Positions 8,181 to 17,102 of a DNA stretch of 64,000 nucleotides are shown piece after piece. Below the pieces are notes generated by a model. The model worked only from the letters and a program-made list of their open reading frames with translations, had not been told where the DNA came from and did no database searches. How positions within the stretch are numbered: the stretch's first letter is position 1; every line of letters starts with the position of its first letter. The stretch comes from Rhodobacter viridis. GTDB lineage: Bacteria > Pseudomonadota > Alphaproteobacteria > Rhodobacterales > Rhodobacteraceae. The DNA lies in contig NZ_QJTK01000002.1 in assembly GCF_003217355.1 (NCBI RefSeq), positions 124,001-188,000 on the forward strand. Reading direction: 5' to 3'. Both the position numbers and the translations under genes were made by a program.

Positions 8181-11100
8181 ATGAAGAACATCGGGACAGA
8201 GACCGTCGGAAGCCCCTCGCTGCGTACCAAGGCATCCGCACCTGTCCAGGCGAGTGACGCGCGCCCCGCCCGCAAGCGCAAGCCCGTGACGTCGAAGCCG
8301 CTTTGCCTGCTGATCCTCGGCATGCATCGCTCGGGCACCAGCATGCTGACGCGGCTGCTGAACATCGCGGGCTATGCGCTGCCGGCAGACCTGATCGGCG
8401 CGACGAAAGACAACCCGACCGGGCATTGGGAGCCCACGGTCCTGAACAAGCTCAATCAGGAGTTTCTGGAGCGGATCGGCAGCGACTGGTCAGACTGGTC
8501 GCATTTGGACCTCGAAGCGCTGCCCGGCGATGTTCTGGCCGCCTATCGTTCGGATCTGCGCGCCTGGCTTCGCGCCGAAAAAGGAAATCGCTACAGCCTT
8601 GTGCTGAAGGAGCCCCGCGCCTGTCGTTTGGCGTTTCCGATCCTTGACGCGCTGGCAGACGAGGACTTCGAAACCCGCGTCATTATCCCCTATCGCAACC
8701 CGCTGGACGTGGCGCGATCGCTTGAGGTGCGCGATCAGATCCCGCTGCGCCGGGGCGTGCTGATCTGGATGCGGCATGTGCTTGACGCGGAAGTCTTCAG
8801 CCGTGGCCTCCGGCGCAGCTTCGTCGATTACGCGCAACTGATGCAGGATTGGGCGATCGAGGCGGAGCGGCTCAGCCGGGACCTCGGGCTTGACCGGCTC
8901 GCCCGCATCGACGAGATCGCCGAAGAGGCGGATTCCTTCATTTCCGACGAACATCGGCACCATTCGGGCGATATCGGCACTCTTGAGGTGATCGACTATA
9001 CCGCCGGGATGGCGCTGACGATCTATCGCGCCCTGGCCGATCTCTGCGCCGATCCGAACAACGCCGAGGTGATGGCGACCTTCGACCAGCTGCGTCTGCA
9101 GCTTGACGAGATCGAGCATTTGACGCTGCCCACCCAGCGCGACACCGACCGTCTGCTGATGGAGGTGCAAACTGCCCTGAGGGCGCTCGAGGTCGAACAT
9201 GTCGATCTCAAGTCCCGCTACGACGAGATGAGCCGAAATGTCGGCGGCATTTGGGAACTGCACGACACGATCGCAGACCTCAACAAGAAGAACGAGAGTT
9301 ACATCTCGGACTTGACGGCGCGGCTTGCCGATCGCGAGGAAGCGGTACACCTGCGCAGCGAGGAACTGACGCGGGCGCAGATTGCGCTGAACGAAAAGAT
9401 ACACGAAATCAATGAGCTGAACGCCCGCCTGACAGAGTTGACTCATGCGGGTCAGATGCTGCAGCAGCGGCTCGACGAAACGGCGAAGCGGCTCGACGAA
9501 AGCTATGCGGAACGCGCGCTTTTCGATCAGGCGATGCAGGGCCGCATCACCCAGCTCGACGGACAACTGAGCGAAGCCTGGGAGAGACTGCAGACGAGCA
9601 ACGAGGCGCGCAACCGCGCCGAGGGCGAGCGGCTGCAGCTGGAACAGGACCTGCGGCTGCGGTTGGTCGATCTCGAAACGAAGCTGAACGCGAGCCGCGC
9701 CGAAATCGAGCGGCACCGGGCCGAACACGACGACATGTTTGCACGCCTGAGCGCTGCAGAGATGCAGTTGAGCGAAAGCCGCGCCCAACTCGAGCGGCAG
9801 GCCGCAGAGCTGGCCGAGACCTCCGGGGCATTGGAAGCCGAACGTGATGCACGGCGCGACATCGAGATCCGGCTGACAGAAACCACTGCGCAGCTGGGCG
9901 ACGTCTCGGGTCAGCTGATCGAAAGCCGGCAGGCCCTGACGGACACCACGACGCAGCTGAACGAAAGCCGGCAGGCGTTCACGACTGTGACCAGCCAGCT
10001 TGCCGACCGCAACCTTCGGCTCGATCAGACCGTGGCGGACCGCGCCGAGATCGTGCAGCAGCTTCAGGCCCGGGCGGGAGAGCTGGCGCATGTGCAGGCA
10101 TTGCTGCAGGACCGCGACCGGCAACTGGGCACCGAACGCGATCAGGCGCAGGCGCAGATGCAGGCGTTGCTGCAGGACCACGACCGGCAACTGAGCGCCG
10201 AGCGCGATCAGGCGCAGGCGCAGATGCAGGCGCTTTACCTCCATATCGCGCATCTCGACCGGGTCATCGCCGCGCATGAAACGACGATCTCCGCGCTGCG
10301 CTCGAGCACGTCCTGGCGCATCACCGCGCCGATGCGTGTGGTGATGACCGGGACGCGATGGGTCAAGCGCGGCAGCCGACGCTCGGCCTCGGTGACGGCC
10401 CGGTTCGTCTGGCATCACTTCCCGCTGCCGTGGTCGCGCAAACTGCAGTTCAAGGACAAGGTCCTGAGCAAAATCGGCTTCCTGCTTGGTGGAACGCATT
10501 TCTACCATGCCTGGCAGGAGGCGAAGCGCGACCGCGAAGTGGCCGCAGAACAGCTGCAGGCGATCCAGCGGCAGCAGGCGCAACATCTGCGTCCCGCGCA
10601 ACCGCAGCCGCCCGCCGAAGTCGCCCCGGAGCCCCCGGAAGCCGCGATGGAGCCGGTGGCCGTCGAACAGGTGCTGATCGCCGAGACGAACACCTTCGTC
10701 GCCCGCCGCCCGACTACCGATCTGACCAATCCGAAAGCGCGGCTGATCGCCTTTTATCTGCCGCAGTTCCATCCGATCCCGGAAAATGACGCCTGGTGGG
10801 GCAAGGGCTTCACCGAATGGACGAATGTCGGCCCGGCACAGCCGCAATTCCCCGGTCATTATCAGCCGCACGAGCCGGTGCCCGAGCTGGGTCAGTATGA
10901 CCTGCTCGACACCGATGTGCAGCGCAAGCAGATCGCGCTCGCCAAGCTCTACGGCATCGGCGGCTTCTGCTTCTACTGGTACTGGTTCGGCGGCAAGCGG
11001 CTTTTGGAGAAGCCGGTGCGCAACTGGCTCGACACGCCCGATCTCGATTTCCCCTTCTGCATCTGCTGGGCGAACGAGAACTGGTCGCGGCGCTGGGACG

Positions 11101-13745
11101 GGCTGGATCAGGAGTTGCTGATCTCGCAAAACCACAGCCCCGAGGATGATCTGGCCTTCATCGCCGAGCTGGCGCCCTATCTGCGCGATCCGCGGTACAT
11201 CCGCATCGATGGCAAACCGCTGATCCTGCTTTATCGTCCCAGCCTGATGCCGAATGTCGTCGAAACCTCGGCGCGCTGGCGCGACTGGTGCCGTCAGAAC
11301 GGCATCGGCGAGATCTATCTGGCCTATCCGCAAAGCTTCGAGACGGTCGATCCGGCGCAATACGGGTTCGACGCAGCGGTGGAATTCCCGCCCAACAACT
11401 ATTCGCCCGACAATCTGACCAGCCGCGTTCCGGGTCTTGCCTCCGATTTCGGCGGCATCGTCTATGACTGGCGGTCCTACGTCACGCGTTCGCGCAATTA
11501 TCCGATGCCGGACTACAAGCTTTACCGCTCGGTCTGCCCATCCTGGGACAACACGGCCCGGCGCAAGAACAAGGGCGCGATCTTTGCCAATTCGAACCCG
11601 GCCGACTATCGGGTCTGGCTTGAAAACGCCGTCACCCGGACGCTCGCCGATGCCCGCACTCCGGACGAGCGGGTGATCTTCGTCAATGCCTGGAACGAAT
11701 GGGCCGAGGGCGCGCATCTCGAGCCCGACACGAAATACGGCTATGCCTATCTCGATGCCTCGCGGGCGGCGCTGAACCCGGCCGAAGTGCCGCGCACGGT
11801 GACGCTGGTCGGCCATGACGCGCATCCGCACGGGGCGCAGATCCTGCTTCTGAACCTGGCGCGCAGCTATGCGCAGAACGGGCTGAAGGTGCAGATCGTG
11901 CTGTTGCAAGGCGGGCAGCTGGTCACCGAATATGCCCGTCATGCGCAGGTGATCATGCTTGATGATCCGGCCTTCGCGGGCGAGAACACCACCCCGCTGT
12001 TGCGCAGCCTGCGGGCCGAGGATGGGCAGGTGGCGATCGTCAATACCACGGTCAGCGCCGATATCCTGCCGATGCTGCGCGACGCCGGCTATCGCACCAT
12101 CTCGCTGATCCACGAGATGAAATCGGTCTACGACCAGATGAACCTGCGGCGACAGATGACCCTGGTCGCCGATCACGCCGATCGCATCGTCTTCCCGGCG
12201 CCGCTGGTACAGACACAGTTCGAGACCTATCTGGGCCGCGAACTGCCTCAGGCCATGGTGCGCCCGCAGGGGCTTTACCTGCACGAGCTTGCCTCTTCGG
12301 CCGAGCTGGCCGCCGAACGCGCCCGGCTGCGCGCCGAACTGGGCATCGACGCGGAGACCACCGTGCTTCTCGGGGTCGGCTATGTCGATCACCGCAAGGG
12401 GGGCGATCTGTTCGTGCGCACGCTGGCAGCGCTGCGCGGCGTCGGGCGCAAGGTGCAGGGCATCTGGATCGGCCATGGCGACATCCACTTCCAACCGCAG
12501 GTCGAGGCTCTTGCCCGCGAGTTGGGCGTAGCCGAGCACATGCGTTTCCTTGGTCGGCAACAGAACCCGATCCCGTTCTATGCCGCCTCGGACGTGTTCC
12601 TGCTGTCCTCGCGCGAGGATCCCTTCCCCTCGGTCGTGCTCGAGGCGATGGCGGCGGGCCTGCCCTGCGTGATGTTCGGCGGCACCACCGGCTGCGAGCT
12701 GCTGGCCCAGCGCGGTCTGGCGATTGCCGTGACGGGCACGGACCCGGTCGGAATGGCCCACGCGGTGGAAAGCCTGATCGACCACCCCGAGCGGCGCGGT
12801 CAGATGGTGGCGGCGGCGCGCGACTACATCGAGGCCGAGGCCGATTTCACCAAATACACGCTGGATCTGCTGGGGCTCTCGGGGCGGCATGTGCCGCGGG
12901 TGTCGGTGATCGTGCCGAACTACAATTACGGCCGTTACATCGAGGACCGCCTGAACACGGTTCTGGCGCAGGATTTCCCGATCTACGAAATCATCGTGCT
13001 GGATGACCGCTCGAGTGACGACAGCCTTGATCGCATCCGCGCCTTTGCCGCGCGCTGCGACCGGCCGATCCGCATTGTCCCGAACGAGACCAATTCGGGC
13101 AATGTGTTCCGGCAATGGATCAAGGGGCTCGAGCTCGCGCATGGCGATTACATCTGGATCGCCGAGGCCGACGATCTGGCCCTGCCCGATTTCCTGACCA
13201 CGGCGATGCGCGGCTTCGAAAAACCGGGCACGGTGCTGTCCTATACGGATTCGGCGCAGATCGACGAGAATGGCACGCCGCTGGCGCCGAACTATCGCTA
13301 TTACACCGACAAGATCAGCCCGACGCATTGGGCGCAGAACTACTGCCGCGACGGCGCCGAGGAGATTTCCGAGGTGCTGTATCTGAAGAACACGATTCCG
13401 AATGTCTCGGGCGTGGTGATGGCGGCAAAGGCGCTGCAAGCGGTTCTGGCCGAGCATCGGAGCGAGCTTGAATCTGTGCGCTTCGTCGGCGACTGGCTGG
13501 TTTATCTGTGGCTTCTCGAGCATGGCGGCATCGCCTTCAACACCGCCTCGAAGAACATCCACCGGCGCCATCAGAACAGCGTCACCATTTCGAACTTCGA
13601 CGCCAAGCAGCTGGCCGAGATCGAAGCCGTTCAGCGCGACGTGCTGGCGCGCCACGGGCTGGGCAGCGCGCAAAAACAAAGAGCCGAGGACTATGTCACG
13701 GAGCTTGCCGTGCAATTCGGCCTGAAAGGAAAGACGAAAGCATGA
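8181..13745 (+). CDS. Giant modular sulfotransferase / coiled-coil / WbsX-like / GT4 / GT2 protein
   Basis: This 1854-residue cytoplasmic protein has five parts. Residues 40-285 are a sulfotransferase with ILGMHRSGTSMLTRLL as the PAPS loop. Residues 300-705 are a nearly unbroken coiled coil rich in Q, L, E and R, with a perfect-register 22-residue tandem repeat at 641-684. A proline-rich linker (800-830) follows. Residues 852-1200 are a WbsX/GH99-like domain (LIAFYLPQFHPIPEND, WWGKGFTEWTNV, NAWNEWAEGAHLEP). Residues 1205-1565 are a GT4 glycosyltransferase (GVGYVDHRKGGDLF, SSREDPFPSVVLEAMAAGLP). Residues 1573-1790 are a GT2 (VSVIVPNYNYGRYIED, DDRSSDDS, EADD). The gene follows kpsM after 136 bases, and its stop overlaps the next sulfotransferase (ATGA). 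It probably assembles and sulfates a repeat or terminal structure of the exported glycan. The exact linkages are unknown. Confidence 0.92.
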   Translation: MKNIGTETVGSPSLRTKASAPVQASDARPARKRKPVTSKPLCLLILGMHRSGTSMLTRLLNIAGYALPADLIGATKDNPTGHWEPTVLNKLNQEFLERIGSDWSDWSHLDLEALPGDVLAAYRSDLRAWLRAEKGNRYSLVLKEPRACRLAFPILDALADEDFETRVIIPYRNPLDVARSLEVRDQIPLRRGVLIWMRHVLDAEVFSRGLRRSFVDYAQLMQDWAIEAERLSRDLGLDRLARIDEIAEEADSFISDEHRHHSGDIGTLEVIDYTAGMALTIYRALADLCADPNNAEVMATFDQLRLQLDEIEHLTLPTQRDTDRLLMEVQTALRALEVEHVDLKSRYDEMSRNVGGIWELHDTIADLNKKNESYISDLTARLADREEAVHLRSEELTRAQIALNEKIHEINELNARLTELTHAGQMLQQRLDETAKRLDESYAERALFDQAMQGRITQLDGQLSEAWERLQTSNEARNRAEGERLQLEQDLRLRLVDLETKLNASRAEIERHRAEHDDMFARLSAAEMQLSESRAQLERQAAELAETSGALEAERDARRDIEIRLTETTAQLGDVSGQLIESRQALTDTTTQLNESRQAFTTVTSQLADRNLRLDQTVADRAEIVQQLQARAGELAHVQALLQDRDRQLGTERDQAQAQMQALLQDHDRQLSAERDQAQAQMQALYLHIAHLDRVIAAHETTISALRSSTSWRITAPMRVVMTGTRWVKRGSRRSASVTARFVWHHFPLPWSRKLQFKDKVLSKIGFLLGGTHFYHAWQEAKRDREVAAEQLQAIQRQQAQHLRPAQPQPPAEVAPEPPEAAMEPVAVEQVLIAETNTFVARRPTTDLTNPKARLIAFYLPQFHPIPENDAWWGKGFTEWTNVGPAQPQFPGHYQPHEPVPELGQYDLLDTDVQRKQIALAKLYGIGGFCFYWYWFGGKRLLEKPVRNWLDTPDLDFPFCICWANENWSRRWDGLDQELLISQNHSPEDDLAFIAELAPYLRDPRYIRIDGKPLILLYRPSLMPNVVETSARWRDWCRQNGIGEIYLAYPQSFETVDPAQYGFDAAVEFPPNNYSPDNLTSRVPGLASDFGGIVYDWRSYVTRSRNYPMPDYKLYRSVCPSWDNTARRKNKGAIFANSNPADYRVWLENAVTRTLADARTPDERVIFVNAWNEWAEGAHLEPDTKYGYAYLDASRAALNPAEVPRTVTLVGHDAHPHGAQILLLNLARSYAQNGLKVQIVLLQGGQLVTEYARHAQVIMLDDPAFAGENTTPLLRSLRAEDGQVAIVNTTVSADILPMLRDAGYRTISLIHEMKSVYDQMNLRRQMTLVADHADRIVFPAPLVQTQFETYLGRELPQAMVRPQGLYLHELASSAELAAERARLRAELGIDAETTVLLGVGYVDHRKGGDLFVRTLAALRGVGRKVQGIWIGHGDIHFQPQVEALARELGVAEHMRFLGRQQNPIPFYAASDVFLLSSREDPFPSVVLEAMAAGLPCVMFGGTTGCELLAQRGLAIAVTGTDPVGMAHAVESLIDHPERRGQMVAAARDYIEAEADFTKYTLDLLGLSGRHVPRVSVIVPNYNYGRYIEDRLNTVLAQDFPIYEIIVLDDRSSDDSLDRIRAFAARCDRPIRIVPNETNSGNVFRQWIKGLELAHGDYIWIAEADDLALPDFLTTAMRGFEKPGTVLSYTDSAQIDENGTPLAPNYRYYTDKISPTHWAQNYCRDGAEEISEVLYLKNTIPNVSGVVMAAKALQAVLAEHRSELESVRFVGDWLVYLWLLEHGGIAFNTASKNIHRRHQNSVTISNFDAKQLAEIEAVQRDVLARHGLGSAQKQRAEDYVTELAVQFGLKGKTKA
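10101..10232 (+). repeat. Two tandem 66-bp units in the coiled-coil coding region
   Basis: Two adjacent 66-base units (10101-10166 and 10167-10232) encode 22-residue copies that begin LLQDRDRQLGTERDQ and LLQDHDRQLSAERDQ. They differ at only a few bases, so the duplication looks recent. The unit length is a multiple of three and adds helical turns to the coiled coil without breaking the frame. A less exact repetition (QLIESRQALTDTT / QLNESRQAFTTVT) lies just upstream, around residues 578-604 of the same protein. Confidence 0.9.
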
Positions 13746-14410
13746 ATTTCGACCACGCCTTCATCATCACCTATGGTCGCTCGGGCTCGACCCTGCTGCA
13801 GGGCCTCCTGAACACCATTCCCGGCGCCGAGATCCGCGGCGAGAACGCCAACCTGCTGTTCTTCATCTACAAGATCTCCGAAGGCCTGCAGATCTGCAAA
13901 CGCCAGAAGGCGGCGGCGACGGATTCCACCCATCCGTGGTTCGGCGCCGATCGCATTCCGTTCGACACCTACCACCGCGACACGCTCGATCTGTTCAAGC
14001 GCGACGTGCTGGCCCCGCGCGAGGGGCGCAGCCTGATCGGCTTCAAGGAAATCCGCTTTCAGATCCCCTATCCGCAGCTGGCGGGATACATTGATTACCT
14101 GCGCGCGAATTTCTCGCGCACGGCGATCATCTTCAACACCCGCGCGCTGGATGCGGTGATCGAGAGCAACCGCAAGGCCAAGCATTTCGTCGTCGAAGAC
14201 AAGGTCCGCGAAGCCGATGCGAACTTCCGCCGTCTGGCCGAAGAGCGTCCGGATCATTGCTACCGGGTGCATTACGACGATTACACCGCCGATCCCGAAG
14301 CGCTGCGCGGCCTGTTCGACTTCCTTGGCGCCCCCTTCGATATGGAGCGGATCCAGGAAACGATGGCGCAAACGCATTCGGTGCGCACCAGCACCGTGTC
14401 AACGAACTGA
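13742..14410 (+). CDS. Sulfotransferase (222 residues)
   Basis: The ATG at 13742 overlaps the TGA of the giant gene (ATGA). FIITYGRSGSTLLQGLLN is a standard 5'-phosphosulfate-binding loop, and IIFNTRALDAVIESNRKAK around residues 130-148 sits where the 3'-phosphate-binding site is expected. The C-terminal YDDYTADPEALRGLFDFLG is typical of PAPS sulfotransferases, where it closes the fold. It is the first of three consecutive single-domain sulfotransferase genes. The substrate is unknown and is probably a sugar of the exported polysaccharide. Confidence 0.88.
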   Translation: MNFDHAFIITYGRSGSTLLQGLLNTIPGAEIRGENANLLFFIYKISEGLQICKRQKAAATDSTHPWFGADRIPFDTYHRDTLDLFKRDVLAPREGRSLIGFKEIRFQIPYPQLAGYIDYLRANFSRTAIIFNTRALDAVIESNRKAKHFVVEDKVREADANFRRLAEERPDHCYRVHYDDYTADPEALRGLFDFLGAPFDMERIQETMAQTHSVRTSTVSTN

Positions 14411-14421
14411 ACGGGCCGATC

Positions 14422-15192
14422 ATGAACCAGACCGTCAACCGGCCCGACATTTTCATCATCGGCACGATGAAGGGCGGCACCACCGCAGCCCATCGCATCC
14501 TGACCGCGCATCCGGACGTCCATTCCGGCACGCAAAAGGAAATCCACTACTTCTCGCTGCATTACGCGCAGGGCGAGGACTGGTATCACCGCCATTTCGA
14601 GGGTCTGCCGGCAGGGCAGCACTATGTCGACGCCAGCCCGACCTATTTCGACACGGCGAATACGCTGCTGATCCCGCGGCTGATCGATCACTATGCACCG
14701 CAAGGCAAACTGATCCTGATCACCCGCAACCCGATCGAACGGGCGATTTCGCACTTCCATCACCTGCGCAAGGTCAACAAGGTTGCGCCCCTGCTCGAGA
14801 TGGATGCGGATGCGTTCCTGTCCCGCGATCTCGGTCGGATGCTCGCGGGGACTGGCGTGATCCCGATGCACTTCATGAACGTGATCAATTTCAGCCTCTA
14901 TCAGGCCAAGGCCGAACGCTTCCGCCGGACCTTCGGAGATCGGCTTCTGGTGCTCGACAACAGCCAGCTGCGCAACGATCCGCAAGGCACGGTGCGACGG
15001 ATGTTCGAACATGTGGGTGTCGATCCGATCTGGGAGGACGGCTTCGTCGAGATCAAGCACAGCCACCAGACCGAGCTGGCCGACATCTCGCGCAAGACCT
15101 TCGACCGGCTCAGCCACATCCTGCGCCCCGATTACGAAGCATTCTGCCAGAAATACGATATCCACTTCAGTTGGCCAACGCCCGACGAATGA
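14422..15192 (+). CDS. Sulfotransferase (heparan/NodH-like, 256 residues)
   Basis: The protein starts at MNQTVNRPDIFIIGTMKGGTT. GTMKGGTTAAHRIL is the 5'-PSB loop, and ITRNPIERAISHFHH (from about residue 100) is a textbook 3'-phosphate-binding motif of the heparan N-deacetylase/sulfotransferase superfamily. The segment with VDASPTYF lies between them, as in that family. It is the most canonical sulfotransferase in the locus. It begins 11 bases after the previous gene and is probably co-transcribed with it. By inference it sulfates a hydroxyl or amino group of the capsule. Confidence 0.93.
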   Translation: MNQTVNRPDIFIIGTMKGGTTAAHRILTAHPDVHSGTQKEIHYFSLHYAQGEDWYHRHFEGLPAGQHYVDASPTYFDTANTLLIPRLIDHYAPQGKLILITRNPIERAISHFHHLRKVNKVAPLLEMDADAFLSRDLGRMLAGTGVIPMHFMNVINFSLYQAKAERFRRTFGDRLLVLDNSQLRNDPQGTVRRMFEHVGVDPIWEDGFVEIKHSHQTELADISRKTFDRLSHILRPDYEAFCQKYDIHFSWPTPDE

Positions 15193-15229
15193 CGAGGCAC
15201 CGAACCGCTAGAAAGGACAGGAATTTGCA

Positions 15230-15844
15230 ATGATCATCGGACCGGACTTTATCTGGCTGCATGTGCCCAAGTGCGGCGGGACTTCGATTGAACGGACGCT
15301 GCGGCAGGCCTTCGCCCATCGCAAGGATATCCATTTCGACGTCAAGGATATCAAGAACACCGACGCGAACGGACGGGTGCTTTGGCACCACACGATCCCG
15401 ATGCGGCAGGAACATGACAGCACCTTCGACCCCGCGGGCAAGAAGGTGGTGGCGGCGATCCGTCGTCTGCCTGCCTGGCTGCTGAGCCGCGTGCACTATG
15501 AGGTCAACCGCACCAAAGGCGCGGTCTGTCCGAAGCGCGAACAGCTTCTGCGCGGTGAATTTCTTGAACGGAACGGCGCGTTGAATTCGGTCGAAAACGT
15601 CATGCGCCGTTTCAACCGTCCGACTGTGGACGAGTGGGTCCGCGTCGAGAACATGGAAGAAGATCTCAAGCGGATCTTTGCCCTGCCGGACCTGAAGCTG
15701 ATCCATGCCAACGAGGGCAAGATCGAATACGTCCGCAACCTGTCGTTCTGGTTCACGCCCGAAGAACTGCGGGAGCTTTACGCCGCAAACCCGACCTGGG
15801 CGAGCATCGAGCGCCGCGTTTACGGCAAGCTTTTGGGCGAGTGA
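15230..15844 (+). CDS. Sulfotransferase-family protein (204 residues)
   Basis: The start is preceded by the ribosome site AAAGGACAGG. The N-terminal FIWLHVPKCGGTSIERTL is the P-loop of the Sulfotransfer_2 (carbohydrate sulfotransferase) group, in which HxPKxGGTS is diagnostic. The rest is short: a clear 3'-PB motif is not obvious, although VRVENMEEDLKRIFALP is a typical C-terminal feature. It is the last gene of the plus-strand capsule unit, and a hairpin follows directly. An activity different from sulfation cannot be ruled out. Confidence 0.82.
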   Translation: MIIGPDFIWLHVPKCGGTSIERTLRQAFAHRKDIHFDVKDIKNTDANGRVLWHHTIPMRQEHDSTFDPAGKKVVAAIRRLPAWLLSRVHYEVNRTKGAVCPKREQLLRGEFLERNGALNSVENVMRRFNRPTVDEWVRVENMEEDLKRIFALPDLKLIHANEGKIEYVRNLSFWFTPEELRELYAANPTWASIERRVYGKLLGE

Positions 15845-15845
15845 C

Positions 15846-15867
15846 AAGGGGGCAGGATTGCCCCCTT
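15846..15867. terminator. Hairpin between convergent genes, probable bidirectional terminator
   Basis: A nine-base stem AAGGGGGCA / TGCCCCCTT with a four-base loop lies directly between the stop of the last plus-strand sulfotransferase (15844) and the stop of the convergent SGNH gene (15870). The flanks have only short T runs, so this is a weak intrinsic terminator by sequence. Its position argues for the role. Confidence 0.5.
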
Positions 15868-15869
15868 CC

Positions 15870-16853
15870 TCATGCCGGATCGACCGTAAAATCGTCGGTG
15901 GGCAGCCGGTTGACGAAACGCTCGGCGATTTCGGTGATCACGATATCGGGGTTCAACGCCTCGATGAACCCCCAGTCAAGGCTGGTCGACCAGACGAAAT
16001 GAACGTCGCGGAACGTCTCTGACAGCATCGCTGTCAGCAGATGTCCGCGGAATTCGCAAAAGGAATCGCCAAAGACCACGACCCGTTTCTGGATCGCCTG
16101 CGGCTGGGCATTATGGTTGTGCACCATGCAGCCGACAAAGGCCGGCGCCCCCTTGGCGAGGCCCTCGCGTTCATTGTAGCGGACCATCTCGTTTTCGCGT
16201 TGCCGCTTCGACTGGCGCAGCACCCGACCGAAACGGGCATGTTCGAGCACCGGCGGAGACAGCTTCCCGCCAAGATCGAGCGTCATCTCGCGTCCGGCGC
16301 CGGGGCGGGCCTTGCTCAAATCGCAGGGCGTCACGCCAAGGCTTTCGCACAGCCGAAGATAGCCGACCTGACAGCCTTCGAACGTCCAGTGGCTGTCCGT
16401 CTTGAAGAAGAACACATCCGATCCCACCGCCTCGCCACCGCCGCGTTCGACGCGCTCGGCCCAGTTGCCACGTTCCCCGCGCAAATCCGGCAGGATGTCG
16501 ACATAGGCCGCGTCGCCCGAAAGCGCGCGGGAAAATTGTGCCGTCGGATGGCCGCCATAATGCGGCAGGGTGACAGGCAGATATTGCGGATAGACGGAGA
16601 TCTTGTCGGGCACGACGAGGTGACGATACTCGGCCCCCATCCGGGCGCACCGCTCCGACCGGCCCTTCAGCAGCGCGGCCCAGCCTGCGACTTGTGGCGC
16701 CGCAAAGAACTCGGGCTCGGTATAATAGCGATGCACTTCGTTCGAGCCATCCCAAAGGAAAAGCCAGCCATCCCGCCCCTTGAGAATGCCATTTGTCACC
16801 GGAAGATCCGCGTGATCCGTTGCACCGGAAAGAGGGGGGGCAAAATCGCTCAT
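15870..16853 (-). CDS. AlgX/AlgJ-like SGNH protein, probable polysaccharide O-acetylation
   Basis: The 327-residue protein shows the AlgX/AlgJ SGNH signature in order: GRDGWLFL (residues 26-33), KTDSHWT (151-157, carrying the Asp-x-His pair), and the nucleophile block VVFGDSF (259-265). These proteins move acetyl groups onto exopolysaccharides, or deacetylate them, usually in the periplasm. No signal peptide or membrane helix is visible at the N-terminus (MSDFAPPLSGATDH). It may therefore be cytoplasmic, as some capsule-linked relatives appear to be, or its start may be mis-set. No MBOAT partner (AlgI-like) is in the window. Confidence 0.8.
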   Translation of the reverse strand: MSDFAPPLSGATDHADLPVTNGILKGRDGWLFLWDGSNEVHRYYTEPEFFAAPQVAGWAALLKGRSERCARMGAEYRHLVVPDKISVYPQYLPVTLPHYGGHPTAQFSRALSGDAAYVDILPDLRGERGNWAERVERGGGEAVGSDVFFFKTDSHWTFEGCQVGYLRLCESLGVTPCDLSKARPGAGREMTLDLGGKLSPPVLEHARFGRVLRQSKRQRENEMVRYNEREGLAKGAPAFVGCMVHNHNAQPQAIQKRVVVFGDSFCEFRGHLLTAMLSETFRDVHFVWSTSLDWGFIEALNPDIVITEIAERFVNRLPTDDFTVDPA

Positions 16854-17042
16854 CTGTCAGCTTTCCTTATGGTCCTGGTCCAGGCAGCCTTGAAAATCAG
16901 GACAAATGCGACCCGAAAGGTCTCGTTCCTACAGAATGCCCGGAACGTGATCTTCCGTACCGAACATTCCCAGCAGACTGCGCGGCCCATCTTCGGGGGC
17001 ACAATGACATCTCGGCCGAGCCGAGACAAGGCGAAGGAGAAA

Positions 17043-17067
17043 CGGCAGGCGGTTCTCCCGCCTGCCG
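17043..17067 (-). terminator. Intrinsic terminator of the RTX protease gene
   Basis: Read on the minus strand, a ten-base-pair stem CGGCAGGCGG / CCGCCTGCCG with a five-base loop is followed by TTTCTCCTT. It lies about 35 bases after the protease stop. Stem strength, the T-rich tail and the position all fit a Rho-independent terminator. The rest of 16854-17102 shows no gene. Confidence 0.75.
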
Positions 17068-17102
17068 CGCATCGTCTCGTCTTGCAACCTGCGCGCGCCG
17101 CC

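Noticed and set aside
8490-13715. A 1741-codon open frame on the minus strand opposite the giant gene
   Set aside because: Its translation is rich in Arg, His, Asp and Gln without any domain pattern, as expected opposite a GC-rich coding sequence. The plus strand has clear domains and joins its neighbours by ATGA overlap.
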